From Palleronia salina (lineage in GTDB: Bacteria > Pseudomonadota > Alphaproteobacteria > Rhodobacterales > Rhodobacteraceae), in NCBI RefSeq assembly GCF_900141995.1, contig NZ_FQZA01000009.1, positions 1 to 64,000 of the forward strand: DNA of 64,000 bases. Reading direction: 5' to 3'. This document shows positions 27,539 to 36,458 of this stretch, one piece after another. Both the position numbers and the translations under genes were made by a program. Every line of letters begins with the position of its first letter. Position 1 is the first letter of the stretch. The notes beneath the pieces were generated by a model, which worked only from the letters and a program-made list of their open reading frames with translations, had not been told where the DNA came from and ran no database searches.

Positions 27539-27978
27539 GGGTTGACCCGGATCCGCAGCGCGTGGCGATAGGGCGTGCCGTCGGGCGCGCTGGCCGCGAT
27601 GTCGAGCCGCCAGATCCCCGGCGCGAGGACGGCCCGCGCGGTGCCTGCCGCGTCGAGCTCGAGGGCCGCATCGTCGCGTTGCTCGGTCGGGCGGCCCACA
27701 TGCACCGAAAGGTCGCGCACCGGGGCGGGGGTACCGGCCGCGTCCAAGATGGACAGGTGCAGCATCCCCTTGCGATAGGCGGCCTGCGCCTCCCATCCCA
27801 GGGCGTCCTGCGCGTCGCGCCGGTCCTCGAAGGACTGGCTGGCGACGTAGGAATTGGCGACCTCCAGCCCCGGGAAGCTGCGCACGGCATTCACCGCCAG
27901 CGCCAGGTTGACCGAGATGATGATGCCGAAGCCGCCCACGAACATGGCGGCCACGTGGCGCCCTTTCAGTTCGGTCAT
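27535..27978 (-). CDS. ccoH: cbb3 oxidase assembly protein CcoH/FixH
   Basis: The 147-residue FixH-family protein has a single N-terminal membrane anchor (residues 8-30, GRHVAAMFVGGFGIIISVNLALAV). A periplasmic beta-rich domain contains SYVASQSFEDRRDAQDALGW, the family's recognisable stretch. It is thought to act in cbb3 assembly with CcoI. Four-base ATGA overlaps join it to ccoG upstream and ccoI downstream. Confidence 0.9.
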   Translation of the reverse strand: MTELKGRHVAAMFVGGFGIIISVNLALAVNAVRSFPGLEVANSYVASQSFEDRRDAQDALGWEAQAAYRKGMLHLSILDAAGTPAPVRDLSVHVGRPTEQRDDAALELDAAGTARAVLAPGIWRLDIAASAPDGTPYRHALRIRVNP

Positions 27979-29531
27979 GGCGTGTCCTTTCCGTTGAAGT
28001 TGGTGTCCACATGGGCGCGCTCGCCGCTGGAGAGGTCCTGCACCCAAAGCCGCAGGTCGGTGCGGTCGCGGTTCGCTGCGGGGGCGTCGGGCGGGGCGGT
28101 CAGGTAGACGCGGACCCGTTCCTGCGTGTCGGCGGGCACGGTGACGATCTGGCCCGGCGCGCCCTCGACCGACAGCGCGACGGTGGTGTCGAGCGACGGG
28201 GACAGCAGGAACGATCTCTCTTCGCCGTTCTTGTTCAGCACCCGCACGTCGTAGGCGTTGCGCACGCTGGCGTCGGACAGGGTCACGAAGGTGGGGTTGC
28301 GCACCGGCGCGACCGTCATCTCGATCTCGGGGCGGACGAACAGGGCAAAGACCAGCGCGACGCCCACCAGCGACCAAAGCGCGAAATAGACGATGTTGCG
28401 CGGGCGCAGGATGTGGCGCCACGCCGAGACGGGCGCGCCGCCCGCCGCCTCGCGCGGGGCATCGCTGAGCGCGACGTAGTCGATCAGCCCGCGCGGGCGG
28501 CCGACCTTCTCCATCACCTGGTCGCAGGCGTCGATGCACAGCGCGCAGGTGATGCAGGCCAGTTGCTGGCCGTCGCGGATGTCGATGCCCATGGGGCAGA
28601 CGTTCACGCAGGCGTTGCAGTCGATGCAGTCGCCGGGCTGGGCCAGCCGGTCGGGCACCGACAGGCGCGGCGTGGTGGTCGTGTCGGGCACGCCGGGCAT
28701 GGGGATCAGCGGCGCGCGCCCGCCCAGCTGCGGGCCGGTCACGCGCAGCTCCTCGGCCATCTCGCGCCGCTTGAGCCCCTTGCCGCGCGGCTCGCCCCGC
28801 CAGTCGCGATAGGCCACGGTCAGCGTGCCGTCATCCATCATCGCGCCCTGGATGCGCGGCCAAGGGCACATGTAGATGCAGACCTGTTCGCGCATGAAGC
28901 CGCCGAAGGTGAAGGTCGTGGCGGTCAGGATGGCGATGGTGAACCACGCCACCGGCGGGGCCTGCAGCGTGAAGAGGTCCCGTGCCAGCGTGGGTGCGTC
29001 GGCGAAATAGAACACCCACGCGCCACCCGTGGCGACCGAGATCAGCAGCCACGCGGCCCAGGTCGTGCCCTTCAGCCGCAGCTTGCGCCCTGTCCAGGGG
29101 GCGTTGTGCAGCTTCATCCGGGCGTTGCGGTCGCCTTGGATCCAGCGTTCGACCACCAGGAACAGGTCGGTCCACACCGTCTGCGGGCAGGCGTAGCCGC
29201 ACCAGACCCGCCCCAGGGCCGCGGTGAACAGGAACAGCCCCAGCCCCGCCATGACCAGCAGGCCCGCGACGAAGTAGAATTCGTGGGGCCAGATCTCGAT
29301 CCAGAAGAAATAGAAGCGGCGATTGGCCAGGTCGATCAGCACCGCCTGGTCGGGCAGGTTCGGCCCCCGGTCCCAGCGCAGCCAGGGGGTGATGTAGTAG
29401 ATGGCCAGCGTCACCGCCATGATCGCCCATTTCAGGCGGCGAAACTTGCCGTTCACCCGGCGCGGGAAGATCGGCACGCGGGCAGCGTAAAGCGAGGTGT
29501 CTTTGTGGGACATGTGTGGAGAGTCCTTCAT
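27975..29531 (-). CDS. ccoG: cbb3 oxidase accessory ferredoxin-like protein CcoG (FixG)
   Basis: The 518-residue membrane protein has about five membrane segments (YYITPWLRWDRG, NRRFYFFWIEIWPHEFYF, ALGRVWCGYACPQTVWTDLF). It carries a 2x[4Fe-4S] ferredoxin domain (CIDCNACVNVCP then CITCALCIDACD) and a C-terminal Ig-like FixG domain. CcoG reduces Cu(II) for delivery to cbb3. The ATG at 29529-29531 has TGAGGGG upstream; an internal ATG at 29511-29513 (MSHKDTSLYAAR) is a serious alternative, favoured by the spacing to the FNR box. First gene of ccoGHIS. Confidence 0.94.
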   Translation of the reverse strand: MKDSPHMSHKDTSLYAARVPIFPRRVNGKFRRLKWAIMAVTLAIYYITPWLRWDRGPNLPDQAVLIDLANRRFYFFWIEIWPHEFYFVAGLLVMAGLGLFLFTAALGRVWCGYACPQTVWTDLFLVVERWIQGDRNARMKLHNAPWTGRKLRLKGTTWAAWLLISVATGGAWVFYFADAPTLARDLFTLQAPPVAWFTIAILTATTFTFGGFMREQVCIYMCPWPRIQGAMMDDGTLTVAYRDWRGEPRGKGLKRREMAEELRVTGPQLGGRAPLIPMPGVPDTTTTPRLSVPDRLAQPGDCIDCNACVNVCPMGIDIRDGQQLACITCALCIDACDQVMEKVGRPRGLIDYVALSDAPREAAGGAPVSAWRHILRPRNIVYFALWSLVGVALVFALFVRPEIEMTVAPVRNPTFVTLSDASVRNAYDVRVLNKNGEERSFLLSPSLDTTVALSVEGAPGQIVTVPADTQERVRVYLTAPPDAPAANRDRTDLRLWVQDLSSGERAHVDTNFNGKDTP

Positions 29532-29568
29532 ATCGGCCCCTCAATGGCGCCTCGCGCCGGCCTTCGCC

Positions 29569-29582
29569 TTGATGTGGATCAA
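29569..29582. promoter_or_regulatory. FNR/FnrL box upstream of ccoG
   Basis: TTGATGTGGATCAA matches the FNR consensus TTGAT-N4-ATCAA perfectly. Its centre is 44.5 bases before the ccoG ATG at 29531 and 62.5 before the alternative ATG at 29513. It implies induction of ccoGHIS at low oxygen by the nearby FnrL. Confidence 0.9.
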
Positions 29583-29684
29583 AGGAATTGGCGCGACCGG
29601 AGCATCCGCCTGCGGCGCCCTGTCGCGCGGGGCCGCCGGGATGCGCCATGCACGCGCCGCCGCGGCCGCGCGCCGGCGCCGGAC

Positions 29685-29722
29685 AAAAAAATGGGCGGCG
29701 GGCTCTCCACTTCCCGCCGCCC
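29685..29722 (-). terminator. Rho-independent terminator after ccoNOQP
   Basis: Read on the minus strand, a perfect 10-bp stem (29722-29713 with 29702-29693) with a 10-base loop is followed by A and seven T residues. It lies 43 bases after the ccoP stop and separates ccoNOQP from ccoGHIS, so each needs its own promoter. That fits the separate FNR box before ccoG. Confidence 0.9.
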
Positions 29723-29764
29723 CCAGGGGGCACGCCCGCCTGCGCTGGACGTGCGCGCAAGCCC

Positions 29765-30643
29765 CTAGTTCGTCGCGGGGTCCTCCTCGGTGCCCCCGCC
29801 CAGCCCGTGGACATAGGCCGCCACGGCCTTCAGCTCGGCCTCGCTCAGGAACTTGCCCCAAGCGGGCATCACCCCGAACGGCCCGCGCGAGATCGAGTGG
29901 GCGATCTGGTCCTCGCTGCCGCCGTAGAGCCAGATGGCGTCGGTCAGGTTGGGCGCGCCCAGCGACTGGTCGCCCTTGCCGTCCATCCCGTGGCACGAGG
30001 TGCAGTTCATGTCGAAAAGCTCGCCCCCCGGGCCAGCCAGCGGGTCGGTGCCGTCGGGCAGGGACATGACATGGGCGGTCAGCGTGGCGATTTCCTCTTC
30101 GCTCAGGATCTCGCCGAAGGCGGGCATCTGCGACCAGCGCGCGTCGGGGTCGTCCTCGTTGCGAATGCCGTGGCGGATGGTGGTGGCGATGGTGTCGATG
30201 TCGCCGCCCCAGAGCCACGCGTCGTCCAGCAGGTTGGGATAGCCGATCCCGCCCGCCGCGCCCGCGCCGTGGCACTGGGAACAGTTGGTGCGGAACACCG
30301 CCGCGCCCGCGTCCCGGGCAAAGTCCTGGACCTCGGGGTGGTCGCCCAGCGCGGCCAGGTCGGTCTCGACCAGGCGGTTGCGCATGGGGGCCTGGGCGTC
30401 GTCGACGGCCTGGATCTCGGCCGCCACGTCGCCGCGCGTGGACCAGCCCAGCAGGCCGCCGGTGGCCGACGTCACCATGGGCCAGGCGGGGAACAGGATC
30501 ACGTAGATCACCCCGAACAGGATGGTGGCGTAGAAGGTCCAGAGCCACCACCGCGGCAGCGGGTTGTTCAGTTCCTCGATACCGTCCCACTGGTGGCCGG
30601 TGGTTTCCGTCCCGGTGACGGGATCGATGCGTTTGTTGCTCAT
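29765..30643 (-). CDS. ccoP: cbb3-type cytochrome c oxidase subunit III (dihaem CcoP)
   Basis: The 292-residue CcoP has an N-terminal membrane helix (about 32-52, WWLWTFYATILFGVIYVILFP) and two c-type haem sites, CSQCH (121-125) and CTSCH (214-218). Distal Met ligands are likely in SQMPAFGEI and GVMPAWGKFLS. It accepts electrons from cytochrome c and passes them to CcoO. It is joined to ccoQ by an ATGA overlap and is last in the operon. Confidence 0.97.
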   Translation of the reverse strand: MSNKRIDPVTGTETTGHQWDGIEELNNPLPRWWLWTFYATILFGVIYVILFPAWPMVTSATGGLLGWSTRGDVAAEIQAVDDAQAPMRNRLVETDLAALGDHPEVQDFARDAGAAVFRTNCSQCHGAGAAGGIGYPNLLDDAWLWGGDIDTIATTIRHGIRNEDDPDARWSQMPAFGEILSEEEIATLTAHVMSLPDGTDPLAGPGGELFDMNCTSCHGMDGKGDQSLGAPNLTDAIWLYGGSEDQIAHSISRGPFGVMPAWGKFLSEAELKAVAAYVHGLGGGTEEDPATN

Positions 30644-30909
30644 TTCAGGGCCTCGAGGGTCTTGGCGCAGGTGCAGTCGGGGCAGGCGTTGGCGCAGCCC
30701 GCGATGCGCGGAGCGGCGGGGCCAGAGGGCGCGCGCGCAACCGGCACCGTCGCGGCGTCGTTGCGGAAGGGCGTCATCGCCGCGTCGTCGTGGAGGGGGC
30801 GCGAGCCGGGCCGGAAGGCCCAGCCGATGACCCCGAGGAAGATCAGCGTCAGCGCCAGGAGCGCCCAGCTGTCCGCGAATTCGCGCAGAAGGGAATAGGT
30901 GTCCTGCAT
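30640..30909 (-). CDS. ccoQ: cbb3-type oxidase subunit CcoQ with a cysteine-rich tail
   Basis: The first 60 or so residues are normal CcoQ: MQDTYSLLREFADSWALLAL, one membrane helix ending in FRPGSRPLHDDAAMTPFRND. CcoQ stabilises the cbb3 complex. At 89 residues it is longer than the usual 50-65, and the added C-terminus contains GCANACPDCTCAK, four cysteines spaced C-x3-C-x2-C-x-C. No metal-binding family is recognised, but the pattern could hold copper or a cluster. It lies between ccoO and ccoP, overlapping ccoP by 4 bases. Confidence 0.93.
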   Translation of the reverse strand: MQDTYSLLREFADSWALLALTLIFLGVIGWAFRPGSRPLHDDAAMTPFRNDAATVPVARAPSGPAAPRIAGCANACPDCTCAKTLEALK

Positions 30910-30919
30910 GGCGGTCTCC

Positions 30920-31741
30920 TTACCGGCTGGCGTCTGCGGTGAAGGTCGAGAAATCGACCAGCGTGCCCAGCATCTGCAGGTAGGCGATGAGGGCATCCAT
31001 CTCGGTCAGCTGATCCTGGCCGTCGAAATTGCGGACCTGCGCGCCGGGATAGCGTTCCAGCAGCCCGTCGATGTCGCCGAACGGGTCGACCTGCACGCGG
31101 AAGTCGGCCTTGGCCTCGGCGATCATCTCCTCGGTATAGGGCACGCCCACGATGCTGTGGGTCTCCATCACCTCGTCGATATGGGCGCCGTCCAGGGGCG
31201 TGCGCAGCAGGTAGTCGTACTTGGGCATCACGCTTTCGGGCACGACCGTCTGCGGGTCGATGAAGTGGTCCACGTGCCACGCGTCGGAATAGCGACCGCC
31301 CACCCGGGCCAGGTCCGGCCCGGTGCGTTTCGAGCCCCACTGGAACGGGTGGTCGAACATGGACTCGGCGGCCAACGAGTAGTGGCCATAGCGCTCGACC
31401 TCGTCGCGCATGGGGCGGATCATCTGGCTGTGGCAGACATAGCACCCCTCGCGCAGGTAGATGTCGCGGCCCGCGAGCTCCAGCGGCGAGTAGGGGCGCA
31501 CGCCCTCGACCTCCTCGATGGTGTTCTCCAGCCAGAAGAGCGGCGCGATCTCGACCAGGCCCCCGATGGTGACCACCGCGAAGGAGGCGACCAGCAGCAG
31601 CGTGGCTTTGCGTTCGAGGATCGCGTGCTTCTGGATGAAGCTCGAGTGATGCGGAAGCTCGTTGGGGATGCCCCCATCGCCGGGCTGGGTGACCTTGGGG
31701 TCGTCCTCGGGGTTCGGGATTTTCTTGTTGTCGTCGGTCAT
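30920..31741 (-). CDS. ccoO: cbb3-type cytochrome c oxidase subunit II (monohaem CcoO)
   Basis: This 273-residue subunit has one membrane anchor (about 46-68, [24 protein letters not shown]) and a single haem c site, CYVCH (100-104) in [23 protein letters not shown], a strongly conserved stretch. The axial Met is probably in PESVMPKY. It transfers electrons from CcoP to the CcoN haem-copper centre. The start is 4 bases after the ccoN stop. Confidence 0.97.
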   Translation of the reverse strand: MTDDNKKIPNPEDDPKVTQPGDGGIPNELPHHSSFIQKHAILERKATLLLVASFAVVTIGGLVEIAPLFWLENTIEEVEGVRPYSPLELAGRDIYLREGCYVCHSQMIRPMRDEVERYGHYSLAAESMFDHPFQWGSKRTGPDLARVGGRYSDAWHVDHFIDPQTVVPESVMPKYDYLLRTPLDGAHIDEVMETHSIVGVPYTEEMIAEAKADFRVQVDPFGDIDGLLERYPGAQVRNFDGQDQLTEMDALIAYLQMLGTLVDFSTFTADASR

Positions 31742-31745
31742 GGGA

Positions 31746-33341
31746 TCACTCCGCGGGAACGGTGGTGGTGACGGGGGTGGCTTGCGGCTGGCGGATGGTC
31801 ATCCACATGTTCCACACCATCACCAGCGCGCCGGTCAGGTAGAGAACGCCGCCCAGGCCCCGCACCAGGTACATGGGAAACTTGGCCGCCACGGTGTCGG
31901 CGAAGGAGTTCACGAGGAAGCCGTTCGCGTCGACCTCGCGCCACATCAGGCCTTCCATGATCCCGGTGACCCACATGGACGCCGCGTAGAAGACGATGCC
32001 GATCGTGGCGAGCCAGAAGTGCAGGTTGATCGCCGCCATCGAGTGCATCTGCTTGCGGCCCCAGAGCTTGGGCGTGAGGAAGTAGATGCAGGCGAAGGTG
32101 ATCAGCCCGTTCCAGCCCAGGGCGCCGGAATGCACGTGGCCGATGGTCCAGTCGGTATAGTGGCTGAGGCTGTTGACCGCGCGGATCGACATCATCGGGC
32201 CTTCGAAGGTGGACATGCCGTAGAAGGCGAGGCTGGCCACGAACATCCGGATGATCGGGTCGGTGCGGATCTTGTCCCAGGCGCCTTCCAGCGTCATCAG
32301 GCCGTTGATCATGCCGCCCCAGCTGGGCATCCACAGGATGATCGAGAACACCATGCCCAGCGTCGAGGCCCAGTCGGGCAGCGCGGTATAGTGCAGGTGG
32401 TGCGGACCGGCCCAGATATACAGGAAGATCAGCGCCCAGAAGTGGATGATCGACAGCTTGTAGCTGTAGATCGGGCGCCCGGCCTGCTTGGGCACGAAGT
32501 AGTACATCATGCCCAGGAAGCCCGCGGTCAGGAAGAAGCCCACGGCGTTATGGCCGTACCACCACTGCACCATCGCGTCCTGCACGCCGGCGAAGACCTG
32601 CACGGATTTCGAGCCCCAGATGCTGACCGGGATGCTGAGGTTGTTGACCACGTGCAGCATGGCCACGGTCACGATGAAGGCCAGGAAGAACCAGTTGGCG
32701 ACGTAGATGTGCCGCTCGCGCCGCTTGATGATCGTGCCCAGGAACACCGCCAGGTAGGCCACCCAGACGATGGTCAGCCAGATGTCCACGTACCACTCGG
32801 GCTCGGCGTATTCCTTGGATTGCGTGGATCCCAGCAGGTAGCCGGTGGCGGCCAGCACGATGAAGAGCTGGTAGCCCCAGAAGACGAACCACGCCGTGTT
32901 CCCGCCCCAGAGCCGCGCGGCGCTGGTACGCTGGACCACGTAGAAGGACGTGGCGATCAGCGCGTTGCCCCCGAAGGCGAAGATCACCGCCGAGGTGTGC
33001 AGCGGGCGCAGGCGACCGAAATTGGCGTAGCCTTCCGACCAGTCGAAATTCAGCACCGGGAAGGCCAGCTGGAACGCGATGAAGGTCCCCACCAGGAACC
33101 CCGCCAGGCCCCAGAAGGCGGTGGCGATGACGCCCGCGCGGATGGGGCCGTCCATGTAGCTGCCCTGGTCGGCCAGGGGGGGCGGATCGTCCACCGACCG
33201 CAGTTCCCACAGGAACAGGCCGCCGGCGATCAGCATGATCAGCACGGCATGGACAGAATAGGCCAGGTCGCGTCCCCAGTCGGCCGCCACGGCGGCGAAG
33301 ATGGCGACAAGCGCGTAGGCGGTGAGGCGAAAATACTGCAT
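31746..33341 (-). CDS. ccoN: cbb3-type cytochrome c oxidase subunit I (CcoN)
   Basis: The 531-residue catalytic subunit has at least 12 membrane segments with histidine ligands for haems b, b3 and CuB. They appear in [70 protein letters not shown] and [20 protein letters not shown]. It reduces oxygen to water with high affinity. The ATG at 33339-33341 ([12 protein letters not shown]) is preferred to upstream starts in the non-coding leader. An FNR box lies 78 bases upstream, so expression should rise at low oxygen. Confidence 0.97.
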   Translation of the reverse strand: MQYFRLTAYALVAIFAAVAADWGRDLAYSVHAVLIMLIAGGLFLWELRSVDDPPPLADQGSYMDGPIRAGVIATAFWGLAGFLVGTFIAFQLAFPVLNFDWSEGYANFGRLRPLHTSAVIFAFGGNALIATSFYVVQRTSAARLWGGNTAWFVFWGYQLFIVLAATGYLLGSTQSKEYAEPEWYVDIWLTIVWVAYLAVFLGTIIKRRERHIYVANWFFLAFIVTVAMLHVVNNLSIPVSIWGSKSVQVFAGVQDAMVQWWYGHNAVGFFLTAGFLGMMYYFVPKQAGRPIYSYKLSIIHFWALIFLYIWAGPHHLHYTALPDWASTLGMVFSIILWMPSWGGMINGLMTLEGAWDKIRTDPIIRMFVASLAFYGMSTFEGPMMSIRAVNSLSHYTDWTIGHVHSGALGWNGLITFACIYFLTPKLWGRKQMHSMAAINLHFWLATIGIVFYAASMWVTGIMEGLMWREVDANGFLVNSFADTVAAKFPMYLVRGLGGVLYLTGALVMVWNMWMTIRQPQATPVTTTVPAE

Positions 33342-33418
33342 GGCGTCCCCTGAATGCCGGTCGTCCCGCGAAAGGGGACCGTTCAGGCGGGAGGTCGCAC
33401 ATCCGCGACGGCGCAACA

Positions 33419-33432
33419 TTGACATGGATCAA
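33419..33432. promoter_or_regulatory. FNR/FnrL box upstream of ccoN
   Basis: TTGACATGGATCAA matches TTGAT-N4-ATCAA except for C at position 5, a common variant. Its centre is 84.5 bases before the ccoN ATG. A class II promoter (-41.5) would start about 43 bases before that ATG, a normal leader length. Confidence 0.87.
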
Positions 33433-33477
33433 GGGATGGATCGCGCCCCGGCGGGGCGCGTCCCGACGGGGTGTCAG

Positions 33478-33496
33478 GAATTTCGATCCGAAATTC
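33478..33496. repeat. Palindrome between fnrL and ccoN
   Basis: GAATTTCG-atc-CGAAATTC is a perfect 8-bp inverted repeat with a 3-base centre. It lies 46 bases from the FNR box on the side away from ccoN and 112 bases past the fnrL stop. It lacks a T run on the minus strand, so it is a weak candidate for the fnrL terminator. It could instead be an operator for an unidentified regulator. Confidence 0.55.
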
Positions 33497-33607
33497 TGGC
33501 GGGTTTTCTTTGAAAAATCGGGCTATCGGCCGCTTCGGCAAGGACCCCTGGGGCGCGCCGGGCGCCATGCGTTTGGCGTCGGGGCCGACGAGGCCCGCGG
33601 CAAAATG

Positions 33608-34348
33608 TCAGGCGATGGGCGCGCCGTCCCCGTCATCGCCGGCCTCGAAGGCCAGCGCGTCGTAGTCCAGGATGCGGATGTCCTGGCGGCTGGGCACCTC
33701 GATCAGGCCGTCCTTGCGCAGGGCGGTGATCTGGCGGCTGATGGTCTCGATCGTCAGGCCCAGGTGATCGCCCATCTGCTCGCGCGACATGGGCAGCGCG
33801 ACCAGGATCTTGCCCGATGGCCGCGCCATGCCGCGAATCGAGCGCTGGCGCTGTGCCAGGTTCAGAAGAAAGGCGGCCAGCTTCTCACGCGCGGTCATCC
33901 GGCCCAGCACCACGGCCCAGTCGCGCGCGGCGTCGAGCTCGTCCAGGGTCATGGTCAGAAGCCGCGAGGCCACGTGGGGCGTGTCGCGGACGATTCGCTC
34001 GAAGGCCGTGCGCTCGAACCGGCACAGGGTCACCTCGCTCAGGGCGGTGACGTCGAAGGGCGACGTGGCGCGCCCCGGGCGGCCGATGAAATCCGACGGC
34101 AGCAGAAGCCCCACGGTCTGGCGGCGCCCGTCCTCGAGCGTGCGGGACATGGCCGCGCAGCCCTTCACCAACGACGAGAAATGCGACAGCGGCTCGCCCG
34201 CACGGGCGAGGGGCGTGCCGACCGGGACGGTCTTGTAGCTTTTGGCGCGCTCCAGCATCGAAAGCTCGTCCGCCTCGCACTCGGCGCAGATGGCGTTGTG
34301 GCGGATCGGGCAATTGCCGCAGGCGATAACGGGATCATGGGCTGTCAT
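33608..34348 (-). CDS. fnrL: Crp/Fnr-family oxygen-responsive regulator FnrL
   Basis: The 246-residue regulator has the N-terminal cysteine cluster CGNCPIRHNAICAEC (Cys10, 13, 21, 24) and Cys109 (SEVTLCRFERT), expected ligands of an oxygen-labile [4Fe-4S] cluster. A cNMP-type beta-roll and a Crp-type helix-turn-helix (SREQMGDHLGLTIETISRQITALRKDGLIEV) follow. FnrL activates cbb3 oxidase, haem and other low-oxygen genes in Rhodobacterales. It is divergent from hemN, with an FNR box between them that suggests autoregulation. Confidence 0.95.
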   Translation of the reverse strand: MTAHDPVIACGNCPIRHNAICAECEADELSMLERAKSYKTVPVGTPLARAGEPLSHFSSLVKGCAAMSRTLEDGRRQTVGLLLPSDFIGRPGRATSPFDVTALSEVTLCRFERTAFERIVRDTPHVASRLLTMTLDELDAARDWAVVLGRMTAREKLAAFLLNLAQRQRSIRGMARPSGKILVALPMSREQMGDHLGLTIETISRQITALRKDGLIEVPSRQDIRILDYDALAFEAGDDGDGAPIA

Positions 34349-34369
34349 GGCGCCAGATTATGCGTCCGC

Positions 34370-34383
34370 TTGACTTGGATCAA
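34370..34383. promoter_or_regulatory. FNR/FnrL box between fnrL and hemN
   Basis: TTGACTTGGATCAA matches the FNR consensus with one change (C at position 5), the same variant as at ccoN. Its centre is 42.5 bases from the hemN ATG and 28.5 from the fnrL ATG. A -41.5 position would place a hemN transcript start almost at the ATG. For fnrL the position suits repression or blocking of its own promoter. Confidence 0.87.
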
Positions 34384-34418
34384 TGCCATCGCGGCGTCGC
34401 GGGCGGCAGGATCGCGAC

Positions 34419-35759
34419 ATGACAGATGATCCGCTCACCACCGCCCTCCTGACGGCGCGCGTCCCGCGCTATACCTCGTACCCGCCCGCGGACCGGTTCG
34501 GACCGGAAGTGGGCAGCGCCGCGAAGACGCGCTGGCTCGGCGAGATCCGACCGGGCGCGCGGATCGCGCTCTATCTCCACGTGCCGTTCTGCCGCCGGCT
34601 GTGCTGGTTCTGCGCCTGCCGGTCGCAGGGGACGCAGGCGCAGGCACCGCTCGAGCGGTATCTCGACACGCTGGCGGACGAGATCGCGCTGACCCGCGCC
34701 GCGCTGCCCTACAATGTCGAGGTGGCCAGCCTGCACCTGGGCGGGGGCACGCCGACGATCCTGTCGGCCGATCAGCTCGACCGGCTTGGCGCATTGCTGG
34801 GGGAAGGATTCTGTTTTGCATCGGGCGCCGAGGTCTCGGTCGAGATCGATCCCTGCGATTTCGGGCCGGCGCGACGCGATGCCCTGCTGCGGCTGGGTCT
34901 CAGCCGGGCCTCGATCGGGGTGCAGGATTTCGACCCGCTCGTGCAGCGCGCCATCGGGCGGCTGCAATCGGCCGAGGAGACCGCGCGCGCGGTCGACCTG
35001 ATCCGGGGGGGCGGTATCGGGTCGCTGAACGTGGACCTGCTTTACGGCCTGCCGCACCAGACGCCCGCGCGGCTTCTGGCGACGCTGGATACGACGCTGG
35101 GCTTCATGCCGGACCGGATCGCGCTCTACGGCTATGCCCACGTGCCCTGGGCGGCGAAGCGGCAGAAGCTGATCGACGCGACGGCCCTGCCGGGGCCGCG
35201 CGAGAGGCTTTTGCTGGCCGACACGGCGCGCAGCCGCCTGATCGCGGAAGGCTACGTGCCGATCGGGATCGACCATTTCGCCCGCCCGGGCGATTCGATG
35301 GCGCTGGCCGCGGCGCAGGGCGCGTTGCGGCGGAATTTCCAGGGCTACACCGTGGATGCCGACCTGCCACTGGTGGGGCTGGGGCCCTCGGCGATCTCGC
35401 AGTTGCCGCAGGGCTTCGTCCAGAACGCGCCCGCGACGGCGCTGTGGGCGCAGGTGGTGGAACAGGGGCAGCTTCCCGGCGCCCGCGGGATCGCCGTCGG
35501 GCCTGCCGCCCGCGCCATGGGGCGCGTGATCGCGGCGCTGATGTGCGACGGCCGGGCCGATCTTCCGGGGCTGACGGGTGATCTGGCCCCGGACATGATC
35601 GCGCGGGCGCACGCCGCGCTGGACGCGCTGCCCGGGGCCGGACGGCTGGACAAGGACGGCGTGCTGGAACTGGAGGACATCCGTTTTGCCCGGCTGGTGG
35701 CCCACCGGATCGACAGCGCCGCCGAGACCGGGCCGGGACGCTACAGCCAGGCCTGCTGA
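34419..35759 (+). CDS. hemN: Oxygen-independent coproporphyrinogen III oxidase HemN
   Basis: This 446-residue radical-SAM enzyme decarboxylates coproporphyrinogen III without oxygen, for haem synthesis under microaerobic conditions. The cluster motif CRRLCWFCAC (Cys58, 62, 65, with Cys67) follows YLHVPF. Other HemN segments are LHLGGGTPTILS, EIDPCDFG, SRASIGVQDFDPLVQRAIGR and NVDLLYGLPHQT. AGGA lies 7 bases before the ATG at 34419. The FNR box at its 5' end ties it to fnrL and the cbb3 genes. Confidence 0.95.
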   Translation: MTDDPLTTALLTARVPRYTSYPPADRFGPEVGSAAKTRWLGEIRPGARIALYLHVPFCRRLCWFCACRSQGTQAQAPLERYLDTLADEIALTRAALPYNVEVASLHLGGGTPTILSADQLDRLGALLGEGFCFASGAEVSVEIDPCDFGPARRDALLRLGLSRASIGVQDFDPLVQRAIGRLQSAEETARAVDLIRGGGIGSLNVDLLYGLPHQTPARLLATLDTTLGFMPDRIALYGYAHVPWAAKRQKLIDATALPGPRERLLLADTARSRLIAEGYVPIGIDHFARPGDSMALAAAQGALRRNFQGYTVDADLPLVGLGPSAISQLPQGFVQNAPATALWAQVVEQGQLPGARGIAVGPAARAMGRVIAALMCDGRADLPGLTGDLAPDMIARAHAALDALPGAGRLDKDGVLELEDIRFARLVAHRIDSAAETGPGRYSQAC

Positions 35760-35801
35760 GCCGCCGCCAATCGCCGGTTGCGGCAGCGCGGCGCGTGGGG
35801 C

Positions 35802-36458
35802 ATGAAACCCGCCATGCGCAAGCCGCTGCCATATCACGTGATCGACGAGATCTTCGCCCGCTTCGCCGCGGCCGAACCCACGCCCGAGGGCGAACTGGAA
35901 CACGTGAATGCCTACACCCTTGTCGTGGCCGTCGCGCTGAGCGCGCAGGCCACCGACGCGGGCGTCAACAAGGCCACCCGCGCGCTCTTCGCCAAGGTGA
36001 CGACGCCGCAGCAGATGCTGGACCTGGGCGAGGACGGCCTGATCGAGCACATCAAGACGATTGGCCTCTATCGCAACAAGGCCAAGAACGTCCTGAAGAT
36101 GAGCCGCATCCTCGTGGACGAGTATGGCGGCGAGGTGCCGTGTTCGCGCGCCGCGCTGGAAAGCCTTCCGGGCGTGGGCCGCAAGACCGCCAACGTGGTG
36201 CTGAACATGTGGTGGAAGCATCCCGCCCAGGCCGTCGACACCCATATCTTCCGCTTGGGCAACCGTACCGGCATCGCGCCGGGCAAGGATGTCGTCGCCG
36301 TCGAGCGCGCCATCGAGGACAACGTGCCCGCGCCCTATCAACTTCACGCCCATCACTGGATGATCCTGCACGGCCGGTACGTCTGCGTGGCGCGCAAGCC
36401 CAAGTGCCCCGCCTGCCTGATCCGTGACCTGTGCCCCTTCGAGGAGAAGACCGAATGA
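35802..36458 (+). CDS. nth: Endonuclease III
   Basis: This 218-residue DNA glycosylase/AP lyase removes oxidised pyrimidines in base excision repair. The helix-hairpin-helix LPGVGRKTANVV carries catalytic Lys128, and Asp146 lies in AVDTHIFRLGNR. The [4Fe-4S] cluster cysteines are Cys195, 202, 205 and 211 in the C-x6-C-x2-C-x5-C pattern. The ATG at 35802 is used; one at 35814 would also serve. Its stop overlaps the start of the kinase gene. Confidence 0.96.
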   Translation: MKPAMRKPLPYHVIDEIFARFAAAEPTPEGELEHVNAYTLVVAVALSAQATDAGVNKATRALFAKVTTPQQMLDLGEDGLIEHIKTIGLYRNKAKNVLKMSRILVDEYGGEVPCSRAALESLPGVGRKTANVVLNMWWKHPAQAVDTHIFRLGNRTGIAPGKDVVAVERAIEDNVPAPYQLHAHHWMILHGRYVCVARKPKCPACLIRDLCPFEEKTE

